A DNA stretch of 64,000 nt from Acidovorax delafieldii (GTDB lineage: Bacteria; Pseudomonadota; Gammaproteobacteria; Burkholderiales; Burkholderiaceae_C): contig DFQQ01000040.1 in NCBI GenBank assembly GCA_002377855.1, forward strand, positions 47,171 to 111,170, in the 5' to 3' direction. Position numbers and translations under genes: made by a program. Positions 25,341 through 34,500 of the stretch are shown here, one piece after another. Every line of letters starts with the position of its first letter. Within the stretch, counting starts at the first letter, position 1. The notes below the pieces were generated by a model that did not search any database, had not been told where the DNA came from, and was given only the letters and a program-made list of their open reading frames with translations.

Positions 25341-26016
25341 ATGCGCAGCTACCCCCGCAACAGCCCCCAGGCCGCAGCACGCATCGTTGCGCTGCTGTTG
25401 ATTGCCGACGGCCACGTCAGCCGCTCGGAGATGGATGCCCTGTACGGGCGCGACATTGAGCGCGAGCTGGGCCCAAGAACCTGTTCAAAGTCTTTTTCGA
25501 GTTGCACAAGTGTCTGGCCGGGATGGGCTGCTAGGCGCAGCGCGCGGCCAATAGCCCGTGCTATTGGCAAGCGGTGCAACGCCGCAGACCGCCCGGCAAG
25601 CCACTTGCCCGAAGGGTTGGAGTGAAATCGGGCGATTGGACGCCCCGGCTGCTTGCATGGGCACGAGCCCATGCGGCGCACCCGAAGCATCCACTCATCC
25701 CGATTGCACTCCAATGCAATCTCCAAAAGACTTCGAACAGGTTCTAACACCCAGCGCATTCGGCAAGGTGCTGCACACGCTGTGCGAAGACCTGCTGATG
25801 GGCATGCGCGACCGGCGCTTGCTCACAGGCCACATCGACGATGCCACGCTGACCGCGCTCTTGGACGAGGTGACCGATGCCGTGCTGCGCCACAAGGTTT
25901 TGTACTTTGCCGATGCAGCCGCCACCGCAGACCAGCATGTGGCTTCGGCCGAGGCGTGGGTGATGGAGGCGGCGCTGAAGCGTTGGCAAACGGAAGAAGC
26001 CGTAGCCCGGGCTTGA
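25341..26016 (+). pseudogene. TerB-like protein gene interrupted by a MITE-like element
   Basis: The 5' part encodes MRSYPRNSPQAAARIVALLL then ADGHVSRSEMDALYGRDIERELG; the 3' part continues with SAFGKVLHTLCEDLLMGMRD and ends WQTEEAVARA. Together they look like one TerB-family (tellurite-resistance-like helical) protein of about 135 residues. A 270-base element at 25476-25745 separates them, brings an in-frame stop at 25625, and shifts the frame by one. Removing 271 bases restores a single frame reading ELGPTPSAFGK. The 5' start has TTGGAGG upstream. The 3' part could still be expressed from an internal start but the original protein is broken. Confidence 0.75.
25476..25745. mobile_element. 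270-bp MITE-like element with terminal inverted repeats
   Basis: The ends are inverted repeats: left AGAACCTGTTCAAAGTCTTT, right (complement) AGAACCTGTTCGAAGTCTTT, 19 of 20 identical, with weaker matching inward. Inside are four perfect small hairpins: GCCAATAGC/GCTATTGGC (25547-25568), GGCAAG/CTTGCC (25595-25609), GCATGGGC/GCCCATGC (25655-25674) and GATTGCA/TGCAATC (25702-25721). No transposase is encoded. No target duplication longer than one A is visible. It interrupts a TerB-like gene. A non-autonomous transposon is the best explanation; the parent family is not identified. Confidence 0.75.
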
Positions 26017-26032
26017 GGCAGCCGGACCTTGC

Positions 26033-26929
26033 CTACTGCGGCGTTACGCCCCCGTGCGCGGCTGCCACCATCTGGCGCACCAGGGGATGGTGCTGCCCCC
26101 GGCGCGACCAGATGGCGTGCACTTCTTCGTGAATGTCGGAGCTATCCCCCAGCAGGCGCAGCCCCCGAACCAGCCCGACGTCCTGGGCGCCCAGCTGGCT
26201 GACGGGAAACACCCCCAACCCCCGCGCCGCAAACACCGCCAGCAGAGCGCTATCCTCAAACTCGCCCACCACCCGAGGCCGCAGGCCCAGGTCGTCAAAC
26301 CACCCGTCCAAGTTGGTGCGCAACGGCGAATGCACGGTGGGCAGTAGCACCGGCAATTCCTGGAGCGATTGCGGAAACCGGTCGCGCGCTGACTTTTTGA
26401 CCAACGAGCCCGGCCCGTACCACTGCACCGCAGTGCGTGCGATGCGTTCACTGGACAGCCGCTGGTTGGGGTTGCGCGGCGCGGCCTGGCCCGCCAGCAC
26501 TACGTCCAGCTGGTGCAGCGCCAGTTCGGACAGCAGCTCGTCAAACTCGCCCTCGTGGCACACCAGTCGCAATTGGGGGTGGGCCAGCACGGGCTCCAGC
26601 AGCGCATGCGCCGCCAGTTTGGAGATGCCATCCGACAGCCCGACCGACAGCCGCGCCACCGGGCTGCTGGCCGCTTCACGCACCTCCAAGGGAATGCATT
26701 CACCCAGCTGAAAAATGGCTTCTGCCCGCGCGTAAGCCGCCTGCCCCGCCTCGGTCAACGCCACTCCGCGCCCCGAGGGCTTGAGCAGCTGGTGCCCCAG
26801 GGATTTTTCCAGCTCTCGCACCTGCGCGCTGATGGTTTGCACGGCCATCTCCAACCGGTCTGCCGCTCGGGCAAAGCCGCCTTCCTTGGCAACCATCCAG
26901 AAGTAGTACAGGTGGCGGTAGTTGAGCAT
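26033..26929 (-). CDS. nhaR: NhaR-type LysR-family regulator
   Basis: A 298-residue LysR-type regulator whose N-terminus MLNYRHLYYFWMVAKEGGFA and helix-turn-helix (AADRLEMAVQTISAQVRELE) are those of NhaR, an activator of Na+/H+ antiporter genes in E. coli. The C-terminal part is a substrate-binding-like co-inducer domain. Full length. No nhaA antiporter gene is adjacent; the divergent gene encodes an unknown membrane protein and could be a target. The stop lies 16 bases from the end of the broken TerB-like gene, convergent with it. Confidence 0.82.
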   Translation of the reverse strand: MLNYRHLYYFWMVAKEGGFARAADRLEMAVQTISAQVRELEKSLGHQLLKPSGRGVALTEAGQAAYARAEAIFQLGECIPLEVREAASSPVARLSVGLSDGISKLAAHALLEPVLAHPQLRLVCHEGEFDELLSELALHQLDVVLAGQAAPRNPNQRLSSERIARTAVQWYGPGSLVKKSARDRFPQSLQELPVLLPTVHSPLRTNLDGWFDDLGLRPRVVGEFEDSALLAVFAARGLGVFPVSQLGAQDVGLVRGLRLLGDSSDIHEEVHAIWSRRGQHHPLVRQMVAAAHGGVTPQ

Positions 26930-27037
26930 GCACCCTCCGGTTCGGAAAAACCGAATCCTAGGTTCGAGCCAGGCTGGTGTCTATTTCTTGTCGCCATCCC
27001 CATACTGCACGCCTGTGTTTACTCGAGGAATCGATCC

Positions 27038-27475
27038 ATGTTCTATGCCATCAGCTGGTTTGTATCGTTGTCGTTGCTGGCGATCTGGTCGCTGCTTTGC
27101 TGGGGTGTGCATGCATTCACCGTATGGGCCATGTCCAGCGCGGGCGCGCTGGCAACCGGTGCGGCGGGCGCGGCATCGGTGCAGGCGGTGCTGCTGCCCG
27201 CGTGGCTGCAAGGCTGGATACCACCTGAGCTGTCGCAAACGCTGGAGAGCTGGGTCACTTCCGCAGGCCCCATGCTGCAAGGCGTGCTGGAAAGCGTGCC
27301 CGCACTGGCTGGCGCAGTGACCGTACTGGCCTGGGGCATCTGGGGGCTGGGTGCGATCTTCCTGCTCGCCCTGGCAGTGGGCGTGCACGTACTGATCAGC
27401 CTGCTCAAGCGCAACGGTCGCTCGTTGGAGCAAGTAGCGCAAACGGCCCGCAGCCGCATGGCGCAAAGCGGCTGA
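27038..27475 (+). CDS. Hypothetical membrane protein divergent from nhaR
   Basis: A 145-residue protein with an N-terminal transmembrane helix (about 3-30), a Trp-containing amphipathic middle (LPAWLQGWIPPELSQTLESW) and a second helix near 90-125. The C-terminus is basic (LLKRNGRSLEQVAQTARSRM). GAGGAA lies before the ATG at 27038. I do not recognise a family. Divergence from an NhaR-type regulator suggests it may be a regulated target, which is inference. Confidence 0.7.
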   Translation: MFYAISWFVSLSLLAIWSLLCWGVHAFTVWAMSSAGALATGAAGAASVQAVLLPAWLQGWIPPELSQTLESWVTSAGPMLQGVLESVPALAGAVTVLAWGIWGLGAIFLLALAVGVHVLISLLKRNGRSLEQVAQTARSRMAQSG

Positions 27476-27499
27476 GCACGCGCAACGCCGCCACGCCAT

Positions 27500-27994
27500 T
27501 CAGGCGCCAGGCGGCGTAGCGGCAGGCTTGGTTTGCATGGCGCGGTGAGCCGCCAGCACCAGTAGCGCCAAAAAGGCCACAGCGCCCCACGGCATCCAGC
27601 GCAGATAGGCGGGGGGCGCTACGTCCACCCGCGCCTGAGCAGGCTGTGCGGCAGCAAACACACCATTGAGCCGCGCAGCTGCTGCCTCTGCGTCAGATAG
27701 TGCGCCGCCTCCTTCAAACTCGGCCGCAAAGACGTCACCCACCGAGGAAACCAAGTACAGCAGCACCCGGTCTGGCCCCTTGCGAACGTCTTGCACACGC
27801 ACCACCGCTTTCGGGTCGTTGCCCAGGATGAACCGATGGGCCGTGGTGGCCGAAGACGTTTCGCGTTCGATGGCACAGGTGATCTGCACGTCTTTGCTGC
27901 ATTCCACGCGATAGCCCCGCACCGGCCCCCAATAGGCAAGAGCGAACGCCGCCACCACCAAGGGGCCGAGAAGCAGCGGGACGATGTGCTTCAT
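27500..27994 (-). CDS. Hypothetical membrane-anchored protein
   Basis: A 164-residue protein with an N-terminal helix (MKHIVPLLLGPLVVAAFALA), a periplasmic domain of about 100 residues containing two Cys (VECSKDVQITC, possibly a disulfide), and a second helix near the C-terminus (WMPWGAVAFLALLVLAA). The start at 27994 is chosen by the hydrophobic N-terminus; no clear ribosome site was seen and a TTG at 28033 is the alternative. Not recognised. It lies downstream of the aldehyde dehydrogenase-side region, convergent with the previous membrane gene. Confidence 0.6.
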   Translation of the reverse strand: MKHIVPLLLGPLVVAAFALAYWGPVRGYRVECSKDVQITCAIERETSSATTAHRFILGNDPKAVVRVQDVRKGPDRVLLYLVSSVGDVFAAEFEGGGALSDAEAAAARLNGVFAAAQPAQARVDVAPPAYLRWMPWGAVAFLALLVLAAHRAMQTKPAATPPGA

Positions 27995-28055
27995 GCGCAG
28001 GCGCCCGCAGGCACGCTGCAGCGGCAACAACAACGCGCGGTCACGGTGGGACCCG

Positions 28056-29492
28056 TCACACGTTCATGATCGATACCAGGCGCGTGTTCAGGTGTGCCTC
28101 CACAGCCTCCGAGCCGCCTTCTGAGCCATAGCCCGAGTCCTTCAACCCACCAAATGGCAACTCAGCCGCTGGCGCGGCCGCCTGGTTGATCCAGAGCATG
28201 CCGACTTCCAGGCGCTGGGACAGCAAGTGCGCATTCTTCAGCGACGTGGTGAACGCGTAGCCCGCAAGGCCAAATGGCAGGCGGTTCGCTTCAGCAATGG
28301 CATCCTCGATCTTTTCGAAGCCACGCACTGCGGCGACAGGGCCAAAGGGCTCTTCGTTGAAAATGCGGGCCGACACAGGCACGTCGTTGAGCACCGTGGG
28401 CTGAAAGAAGTTGCCTTCGGAGCCAATGCGCTGGCCGCCTGCGGCCACCTGGGCACCCTGCTGCACAGCGTCGGCCAGCAGGTCAGCCATGGCGGTGATG
28501 CGACGCGGGTTGGCCAACGGCCCCATCTGTGTGCCCTCGGCCAGGCCATCACCTACCTTCAGGCCCTGGGCATACTTGGCAAAGGCGGCCACAAAATCGC
28601 CGCGAATGCTTTCGTGCACCAGGAAGCGTGTAGGCGAGATGCACACCTGCCCAGCATTGCGAAACTTGGCACCGCTGGCGATGCGAATGGCCAGTTCCAC
28701 GTCCGCGTCTTCGGCCACGATGACGGGGGCGTGGCCACCCAACTCCATGGTCACGCGTTTCATGTGCTTGCCGGCCAGTGCGGCCAGCTGCTTGCCCACT
28801 GGGGTGGAGCCGGTGAAGGTGACCTTGCGAATCACCGGGTGCGGGATGAGGTAGCCGGAAATTTCGGCGGGGTCACCGTACACCAGCCCCACGGTGCCTG
28901 CGGGGACGCCCGCATCGGCAAACGCGCGGATCAGTTCGGCCGGGCTGGCGGGGGTTTCTTCAGGCGCCTTGACCAGAATGGAGCAGCCTGCGGCCAGGGC
29001 AGCGGCGAGCTTGCGCACCACCTGGTTGATGGGGAAGTTCCAGGGTGTGAAGGCAGCCACAGGGCCCACGGGGTCCTTGATCACCAACTGCTGGGCCTTG
29101 AGGTTGCGCGAGGGCACGATGCGGCCATACACGCGCTGAGATTCGTCGGCAAACCACTCGATGATCTCGGCGGCCGACATGGTCTCGACCTTGGCCTCGG
29201 CCAGGGGCTTGCCCTGCTCTTGCACCATGATGGCGGCGATGGCGTCGGCACGCTCGCGGATCAACGCAGCAGCGCGGCGCATGGTCTTGGCGCGGTCTAC
29301 GGCGGGGATGTCGCGCCAGGCTTCAAAGCCCTTCTGGGCCGCTTCCAGGGCGCGGTCCAGGTCGGCCTTGCCAGCGTGGGCCACCCGGCCAATTTCCTTG
29401 CCGGTGGCGGGGTTGTGCACGGCGATGGTCTTGCCGTCCGCAGCGTCCTGCCATGTGCCTGCAATGAAAAGACGGGTATGGGGGTAGCTCAT
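28056..29492 (-). CDS. gabD: NAD(P)-dependent succinate-semialdehyde dehydrogenase family protein
   Basis: Oxidises succinate semialdehyde (from GABA or polyamine breakdown) to succinate. It has 478 residues. Class motifs: FTPWNFPINQ (near 148), Lys175 in ILVKAPEETP, GSTPVGK, catalytic base Glu250 in MELGGHAPV, and nucleophile Cys284 in NAGQVCISPTR. The C-terminal GLKDSGYGSEGG is typical of SSADH. The ATG at 29492 follows AGGAG. No gabT is beside it, so a related aldehyde substrate remains possible. Confidence 0.85.
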   Translation of the reverse strand: MSYPHTRLFIAGTWQDAADGKTIAVHNPATGKEIGRVAHAGKADLDRALEAAQKGFEAWRDIPAVDRAKTMRRAAALIRERADAIAAIMVQEQGKPLAEAKVETMSAAEIIEWFADESQRVYGRIVPSRNLKAQQLVIKDPVGPVAAFTPWNFPINQVVRKLAAALAAGCSILVKAPEETPASPAELIRAFADAGVPAGTVGLVYGDPAEISGYLIPHPVIRKVTFTGSTPVGKQLAALAGKHMKRVTMELGGHAPVIVAEDADVELAIRIASGAKFRNAGQVCISPTRFLVHESIRGDFVAAFAKYAQGLKVGDGLAEGTQMGPLANPRRITAMADLLADAVQQGAQVAAGGQRIGSEGNFFQPTVLNDVPVSARIFNEEPFGPVAAVRGFEKIEDAIAEANRLPFGLAGYAFTTSLKNAHLLSQRLEVGMLWINQAAAPAAELPFGGLKDSGYGSEGGSEAVEAHLNTRLVSIMNV

Positions 29493-29872
29493 GCAAAAAC
29501 TCCTGTGGATGGAACAAAAGACGGTGGCCAGCCCCGGGCCGGGCCCCTGGTGAATCTGCTTGAACCCAGACAAGGCGTTGGGGCCCAAGCGCGCCCCACA
29601 CTATAGGCGCAGCGCCAGCGGGTTGCAGCGGTTGTATGACAACCCGAGCCGAAGGTGGGGGTTACTGAGGCGCAGCAGTCCAGCGGGGGCATGGCCGTTC
29701 GGGCTGAGCCTGGCGAAGCCTCGTGCGGCGCTCCGACAAGCTCAGCATGAACGGTTTGGTGAATTCACAGCGACGCAACAGCAAACGGATATTGACGGCG
29801 TATGAGGGCGCTGGGGGCCGGACTGCGAGCACCCAAACCACTAGCGCCCTCTTCTTCACCCGCCCCCGCAGC
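29493..29872. other. Intergenic region with a REP-like palindrome
   Basis: About 380 bases between gabD and the outer-membrane efflux gene. Apart from the REP-like repeat at 29695-29754, I see no gene or clear promoter. Confidence 0.45.
29695..29754. repeat. REP-like palindrome, copy A
   Basis: CCGTTCGGGCTGAGCCTGGC at one end and GACAAGCTCAGCATGAACGG at the other, inverted repeats with a short centre. This is the widespread proteobacterial 'TTCGGGCTGAGC' extragenic type. It lies just downstream of the outer-membrane efflux gene. Confidence 0.75.
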
Positions 29873-31366
29873 TCAGGGGACAGCGGCCACACGCGGGGCC
29901 GCGTCGCCCCAGTCGCCGCCCAGCGCGCGGATGAGCCCCACGGTGGCCGTGTACTGGGCGGTGCGCACCTGCAGCGCCTGGCGGCGGTTGCGCAGTTCGC
30001 TGCGGCGGGCGTCGAGCAGTTCAAGCTGGCTGACCAGACCGTTGCGGTAGCGGGTGTCAGACAGCTGGGTGGCCCGGCGAGCGGCAGTCACGGCGCGGCC
30101 TTGTGCCTCAGCCTGACCAGACAGCCAGCGCAGCGAAGCCAACTGGTCCTCCACTTCGCGGAAGGCGGTGAGCACCTGCTCGCGGTGGCTGGCCAGGGCC
30201 TGCTCCAGCCGGGCGTTGGCGCCCTGCACTTGCGCGTCGCGCTGGCCGCCATCCCACAAGGGCAGCGACAGCAAAGCGCTTACGCCCCAGGCGCGTGCAG
30301 ACCACTTGAAGAGGTCGCCCAGCTCAGGCGATGCGTGGCCTGCATTGCCGGTGAGCGCAATGGCTGGGAACCAGGCTGTTTGCGCCACGCCCACGCGGGC
30401 CTGCGCGGCCATCACTGCCGTCTGCGCCGCCGACACATCGGGCCTGCGGGCCAGCACGGTGCCGGGCACGCCGGGCGGGATGACCGGCAGGGCGGCATCG
30501 CTGGCAGCGGCGGGCAAGGCAAAGCTGCCAGGCACCTCGCCCACCAGCACAGCCAGGGCATTCGTCAGCAGCGCTTGCTGGCGCTGCAAGGCCAGGGCTT
30601 CGGACTCGGTGGCAGCCACTTCGGTCTGAACGCGGGCCACGTCCAGCTCGGCCACATCGCCGGCCTGCTGGCGGCGCTGCGTCAGGCGCAGGGTGTCCTG
30701 GTATGCGGCCAGGCTCTCATGGACAAGCTGCAGCTCGGTCTGCGCAGCGCGCAGTTGCAGATAGGTTTGCGCCACGTCAGCCTGCACCATCAGGCGCGTG
30801 CTTTGCAGCAGCGCGGCGCGGGCATCGGCGTCCAGCCGTGCGGCATCACTGGTTTGCGACAGCTTGCCAAACAGGTCCAGTTCATACGACACATTGAGGC
30901 CCGCTGTGCCCAGCGTGGCGGGGGTGGCACTGCCCGTGGTGGTGGCACCGCCCTGGCGGGTCACCCCAGCCGACGCGCCCACCTGCACCGAGCGCGCAGC
31001 GTCGGCCGAGCGCAGCAGCGAGCGGGCCTCGGCCAATCGTGCGGCGGCTTGCTGGATGCTGGCGTTGGCACTGCCAGCGCGCTGCATCAGGTCGGCCAGC
31101 GCGGGGTCTTGAAAACCCAGCCACCATTCGCCGCGAGGCTGGGCTTCCGCGGGCGGTGCCACTGTCCAGGGGGCGGACGGCACGGCGGCTTGTTGGCCGC
31201 CTGCGCTGAAGGTTTCAGGCACTGGCACACCTGCGTGCGGCGCGGGTACCACAGGCTGCGTCATGCAGCCGGCCAGCACCAGCGCTGCAGCCAAGGGGGC
31301 CAGCAGACTGCGCCTGCGGGCGGCGGGGGTCAGCACAGCCCCGGGATGATTTGCTTTTTCTGTCAT
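29873..31366 (-). CDS. RND efflux outer-membrane lipoprotein (OprM/NodT family)
   Basis: Outer-membrane channel of a tripartite efflux pump, 497 residues. A lipobox at LVLAGC (Cys34) is followed by the twofold-repeated helical barrel: WWLGFQDPALADLMQRA, ARSLLRSADAA, then ELDLFGKLS and the second half with GNAGHASPELGDLFKW, LSLPLWDGGQRDAQV. AGGAG lies before the ATG at 31366. It is the last gene of the efflux operon. The whole operon resembles MexEF-OprN, which exports fluoroquinolones and chloramphenicol in Pseudomonas; substrates here are not known. Confidence 0.9.
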   Translation of the reverse strand: MTEKANHPGAVLTPAARRRSLLAPLAAALVLAGCMTQPVVPAPHAGVPVPETFSAGGQQAAVPSAPWTVAPPAEAQPRGEWWLGFQDPALADLMQRAGSANASIQQAAARLAEARSLLRSADAARSVQVGASAGVTRQGGATTTGSATPATLGTAGLNVSYELDLFGKLSQTSDAARLDADARAALLQSTRLMVQADVAQTYLQLRAAQTELQLVHESLAAYQDTLRLTQRRQQAGDVAELDVARVQTEVAATESEALALQRQQALLTNALAVLVGEVPGSFALPAAASDAALPVIPPGVPGTVLARRPDVSAAQTAVMAAQARVGVAQTAWFPAIALTGNAGHASPELGDLFKWSARAWGVSALLSLPLWDGGQRDAQVQGANARLEQALASHREQVLTAFREVEDQLASLRWLSGQAEAQGRAVTAARRATQLSDTRYRNGLVSQLELLDARRSELRNRRQALQVRTAQYTATVGLIRALGGDWGDAAPRVAAVP

Positions 31367-31451
31367 GTTGAATCTCCTGCCGGGCCCACAGCCCGGCAAT
31401 ACAGGACTGCGAGCGGTTTGGGGTTGATTGGTTTGGCACGAACCCACTTCA

Positions 31452-31513
31452 CCCGGTCACGCTGAGCTTGTTGAAGCGCTGCGCGAGGCTTCGACAAGCT
31501 CAGCCCGAACGGG
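31452..31513. repeat. REP-like palindrome, copy B
   Basis: GCTGAGCTTGTTGAAGCGCT and GAGGCTTCGACAAGCTCAGC with outer CCCGGT and GAACGGG. Same family as copy A, located between the RND permease and outer-membrane gene; the two copies bracket the latter. Confidence 0.78.
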
Positions 31514-31559
31514 TGTTTCCTCAAAGGAGAACACCCAGTGGTCTCCGGCTCAAAGGCGT

Positions 31560-34500
31560 TCAGGCGCCTTCATGGGGATGGCGTGGCGCTGCCAGCACGG
31601 GGTGCGCGGCGCTACCGGCGGCATGCGGCGTGTGAGAGATGGGCGCCACATGCGCGCCATGCTCCACCAGCGGGCGGTTGCCTGCCAGCTTGCGCAGCAG
31701 CACGTAGAACACGGGCGTGAGGAACAGGCCAAAGGCCGTCACCCCGATCATCCCGGCGAACACGGCCACGCCCATGGCGCTGCGCATTTCTGCGCCCGCA
31801 CCGGTGGACAGCACCAGCGGCAGCACGCCCATCACAAACGCCAGCGAGGTCATGAGGATGGGGCGCAGGCGCAGGCGACTGGCCTCAATGGCGGCCTGCA
31901 CCGGGCTGCGGCCCGCAAACTCCAGCTCGCGCGCAAACTCTACGATCAGGATCGCGTTCTTGGCCGACAGCCCCACCAGCACGATGAGCCCGATCTGCGT
32001 GAACACGTTGTTGTCACCCTTGGTGAGCCACACGCCCGTCATCGCCGCCAGCAAGCCCATGGGCACGATCAGGATGATGGCAATGGGCAGCGTGAGGCTT
32101 TCGTACTGCGCGGCCAGCACCAGGAACACCAGCAGGATGGCCAGCGGGAACACCAGCACCGCAGAGTTGCCCGCCAGGATTTCCTGGTAGGTCAGCTCGG
32201 TCCATTCAAACGTGATGCCCTGGGGCAGCGTCTCGGCCGCAATGCGCTCGATAGCCGCCTGGGCCTGGCCCGAAGAGAAGCCGGGCGCGGGTCCGCCGTT
32301 CACATCAGCCGCCAGGTAGCCGTTGTAGCGCATGGCACGTTCAGGGCCAAAGCTGGGCTCGATCTTCATCAGCGCAGACAGCGGCACCATCTCGCCCGTG
32401 CTCGATCGCACCTTGAGCGCAGCCACGTCCTCAGCTCGCGCACGATAGGCCGCATCGGCCTGCACGCGCACGCTGTAGGTGCGGCCAAACTGGTTGAAGT
32501 CATTGGCGTACAGGCTGCCCAGGTAGATCTGCAGGGTGTCGAAGATGTCCGTCACCGGCACACCCAACTGGCGCGCCTTGGTGCGGTCGATGTTGGCGTA
32601 GAGTTGCGGCACATTCACCTGCCAGCTGGTGAACAGGCCCGCCAGTTCGGGCGTCTGGTAGGCCTTGCCCATGAAGGCCTTCACGGCGGCGTCCATGGCT
32701 TCGTAGCCCAGCGAGGCGCGGTCTTCGATTTGCAGCTTGAAACCCCCGGTGGTCCCCAGGCCCGCCACGGGTGGCGGTGGGAACATGGCGATGAACGCCT
32801 CCTGGATGCTGCCAAACGCCTGGTTCAGTTGCATGGCCACTGCACCACCGCTCTGGTCAGCGCGCGCGCGCTCGGCAAACGGCTTGAGCGTGACGAACAC
32901 GATGCCCGAGTTGGAGCTGTTGGTGAAGCCGTTGATGGACAAGCCCGGAAAGGCGATGGCGTCTTCCACGTTCGGGTTGGTCTTGACGATTTCACCCATG
33001 CGGCGAATCACGTCTTCCGTGCGGTCCAGCGTGGCGCCATCGGGCAGTTGGGCAAAGCCCACCAGGTACTGCTTGTCTTGCGCAGGCACAAAGCCGCCGG
33101 GTACCACCTTGAACAAGCCCCAGGTAGCGCCCACCAAGGCCAGGTAGATCACCAGCATCAGCGCCTTGCGGCCAATGACGCGCGTCACACCACCGCTGTA
33201 GGCGTCCGAGCCGCGCTGGAACACGCGGTTGAACGCTGCGAAGAAGCGGCCCAGCACTTTGTCCATGCCGCGCGTGAGAGCGTCCTTGGGCTCGTGGTGG
33301 CCCTTGAGCAGCAGTGCGCTCAGCGCGGGTGACAAGGTCAACGAGTTGATGGCCGAGATCACCGTGGAGATGGCAATGGTGACCGCAAACTGGCGGTAGA
33401 ACTGGCCCGTGAGCCCGCTGATGAACGCCAGCGGCACGAACACCGCCACCAGCACCAGCGCAATCGCGATGATGGGGCCGGAGACTTCGCGCATGGCGCG
33501 GTAGGTGGCCTCGCGCGGGGTCAGGCCCGCCTCGATGTTGCGCTCGACGTTCTCCACCACCACGATGGCGTCATCCACCACGATGCCGATGGCCAGCACG
33601 AGGCCGAACAGGCTCAAAGCGTTGATAGAGAAGCCCAGCAGGTGCAGCACCGCGAACGTGCCCACCACCGACACCGGCACCGCCAGCAGCGGGATGATGG
33701 AGGCGCGCCAGGTCTGCAGGAACAGAATCACCACGATCACCACCAGGGCGATGGCTTCGATCAGCGTCTGGATGACGGACTTGATGGACGCACGCACGAA
33801 CTGTGTGGGGTCGTACGCAATCCGGTACTCCACACCTTCGGGCATGTTCTTCTGGATCTCGTCCATGGTCTTGCGCACATTGGCCGAGATGTCGAGCGCG
33901 TTGGAGCCCGGGGCCTGGAACACGCCCATGCCCACGGCAGGGTCGTTGTTGAGCAGCGAGCGCAGCGAATAGTCGGCAGCACCCAGCTCCAGGCGGGCGA
34001 TGTCGCGCAGGCGTGTCACCGCGCCGTCGGCGCTGGTCTTGACGATGATGTCGCCAAACTCTTCCTCGGTCGTCAAACGGCCCTGGGCGTTGATGGACAG
34101 CTGCAGGTCCACGCCCGGCAGGCCGGGCGATGCGCCCACCACACCGGCAGCCGCTTGCACGTTCTGCCCACGGATGGCAGACACCACATCGCTGGCCGAG
34201 AGGCCGCGCTGCGCTACCTTTTGGGGGTCGAGCCACACGCGCATCGAATAGTCGCCGCCGCCAAAGATCTGCACCTGGCCCACGCCGCCAATGCGGGCGA
34301 GCCGGTCCTTCACGTTGAGCACGGCGTAGTTGCGCAGGTAGTCGATGTCGTAGCGGTTGTTGGGCGAGACCAGGTGCACCACCATGGTCAGGTCCGGCGC
34401 GCTCTTGACGGTGGTGACACCCAGGCGGCGCACTTCTTCAGGCAAGCGCGGCTCGGCCTGCGAGACGCGGTTTTGCACCAGCTGCTGTGCCTTGTCGGGG

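Noticed and set aside
25349..25759. Minus-strand frame of 136 codons across the MITE-like element
   Set aside because: Continues into the TerB-like gene on both sides and starts without a ribosome site; it reflects open frames within the element and not a transposase.
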